Origin: Desulfonatronum sp.
GTDB taxonomy: Bacteria; Desulfobacterota; Desulfovibrionia; Desulfovibrionales; Desulfonatronaceae
NCBI GenBank assembly: GCA_007127655.1
Contig: SKYX01000210.1
Coordinates: 1-5,006 of the forward strand
Length of the DNA: 5,006 nucleotides
Reading direction: 5' to 3'
The notes below the pieces were generated by a model. The model made no database searches. It worked only from the letters and a program-made list of their open reading frames with translations, and was not told the DNA's origin. Within the stretch, counting starts at the first letter, position 1; each line of letters opens with the position of its first letter. Below are positions 4,786 through 5,006 of the stretch, piece after piece. Position numbers and translations under genes: made by a program.

Positions 4786-5006
4786 TTATTCGGTTTTGGC
4801 CGGAATTTTGGGGGCGTGTGGGCCTTGAGTGCGATAGCTTATGGCTGGGTGGATGTGCAGGATTTCGGCGCGGTGGAAGAGTCTATCGACCACGGCGTTG
4901 ACCACGGAGGGGTTGCCCAAGGCCGCGCCCCAGTCTTCGATGCTGAGGTAGGAAGTCACGACCAAGCAGACCCTGTCCTGGCATGCGTTGACCAAGTCCA
5001 GGAGCA
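4786..5006 (-). CDS. istB: IS21-family helper ATPase IstB, C-terminal part
   Basis: This is the last 72 residues of a minus-strand gene whose start lies beyond the window edge. It ends at TAA (4788-4786). The sequence contains VTSYLSIEDWGAALGNPSVV, then a VDRLFHRAEILHI segment and SYRTQ. This is the standard IstB C-terminus (TSN-L---EW---FGDP----A-LDRL-HHA-I----G-SYR). IstB is the AAA+ ATPase that assists the IstA transposase in target selection; the full protein is about 250 residues. The Walker A and B motifs are outside the view. The C-terminus is intact and followed by a strong terminator, so the IS copy may be complete. The DDE transposase gene istA would lie further right, beyond istB. 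Confidence 0.87.
   Translation of the reverse strand, partial: LLDLVNACQDRVCLVVTSYLSIEDWGAALGNPSVVNAVVDRLFHRAEILHIHPAISYRTQGPHAPKIPAKTE

Noticed and set aside
4550..4828. Plus-strand 92-codon frame over the spacer and terminator
   Set aside because: It runs through a perfect bidirectional terminator and into the antisense istB C-terminus, and its composition looks non-coding.
1..5006. CRISPR array, tRNA, rRNA or toxin-antitoxin pair
   Set aside because: No regularly spaced repeats, no cloverleaf with conserved TTC-loop sequence and no rRNA-like segments were seen. The only short adjacent gene pairs lack toxin or antitoxin family features.

Overview
The window looks like an accessory region of a Desulfovibrio-like sulfate reducer (Desulfobacterota). 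This assignment is an inference. It rests on the style of the hybrid histidine kinase, on a flavoredoxin-like gene remnant, and on the density of mobile-element debris. No phylogenetic marker gene is present. The first ~1.65 kb is GC-rich and well ordered, the middle (about 2150-4150) is visibly AT-richer, and the right end mixes gene fragments, an AT-rich spacer and the tail of an insertion sequence.

Layout. 1-1647 (+): 3' part of a PAS-containing hybrid histidine kinase with a C-terminal receiver domain. 1640-1783 (+): short frame resembling the C-terminus of a flavin reductase/flavoredoxin, probably a gene remnant. 1811-2146 (+): unrecognised small protein with a tandem 16-residue repeat. 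2254-2802 (+): SigZ-type ECF sigma factor with a Cys-rich tail. 2902-3705 (+): ArsM arsenite S-adenosylmethionine methyltransferase. 3700-3774: integron attC recombination site whose first box contains the arsM stop codon. 3797-4042 (+): small one-TM SHOCT protein. 4054-4131 (+): tiny possible ORF over a strong hairpin. 4167-4220 (+): start of a gene cut after ~18 codons. 4221-4460 (-): broken N-terminal piece of a phage-type tyrosine recombinase. 4461-4785: AT-rich spacer, inverted repeat and a strong bidirectional terminator. 4786-5006 (-): C-terminal end of an IS21-family IstB ATPase.

The main point is that sigZ and arsM together appear to form one integron gene cassette of about 1534 bp (2235-3768). 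A GTTAGGC core lies 14 bp before the sigZ start. The attC after arsM opens with GCCTAAC, the exact complement expected for the circularised cassette, and it shows imperfect L''/L' pairing with an extrahelical base. The SHOCT gene follows in cassette-like fashion right after the attC, and a second GTTAGGC core at 4148 precedes another well-placed RBS and start. No integron integrase is in the window, so this may be a CALIN-type cluster or an off-site insertion.

How the genes may work together (inference): ArsM methylates As(III). The co-mobile sigma factor, which has five cysteines in its last 25 residues and no anti-sigma gene beside it, could switch on the pair or other genes in response to metalloid or thiol stress. 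The SHOCT membrane protein may be an independent neighbour.
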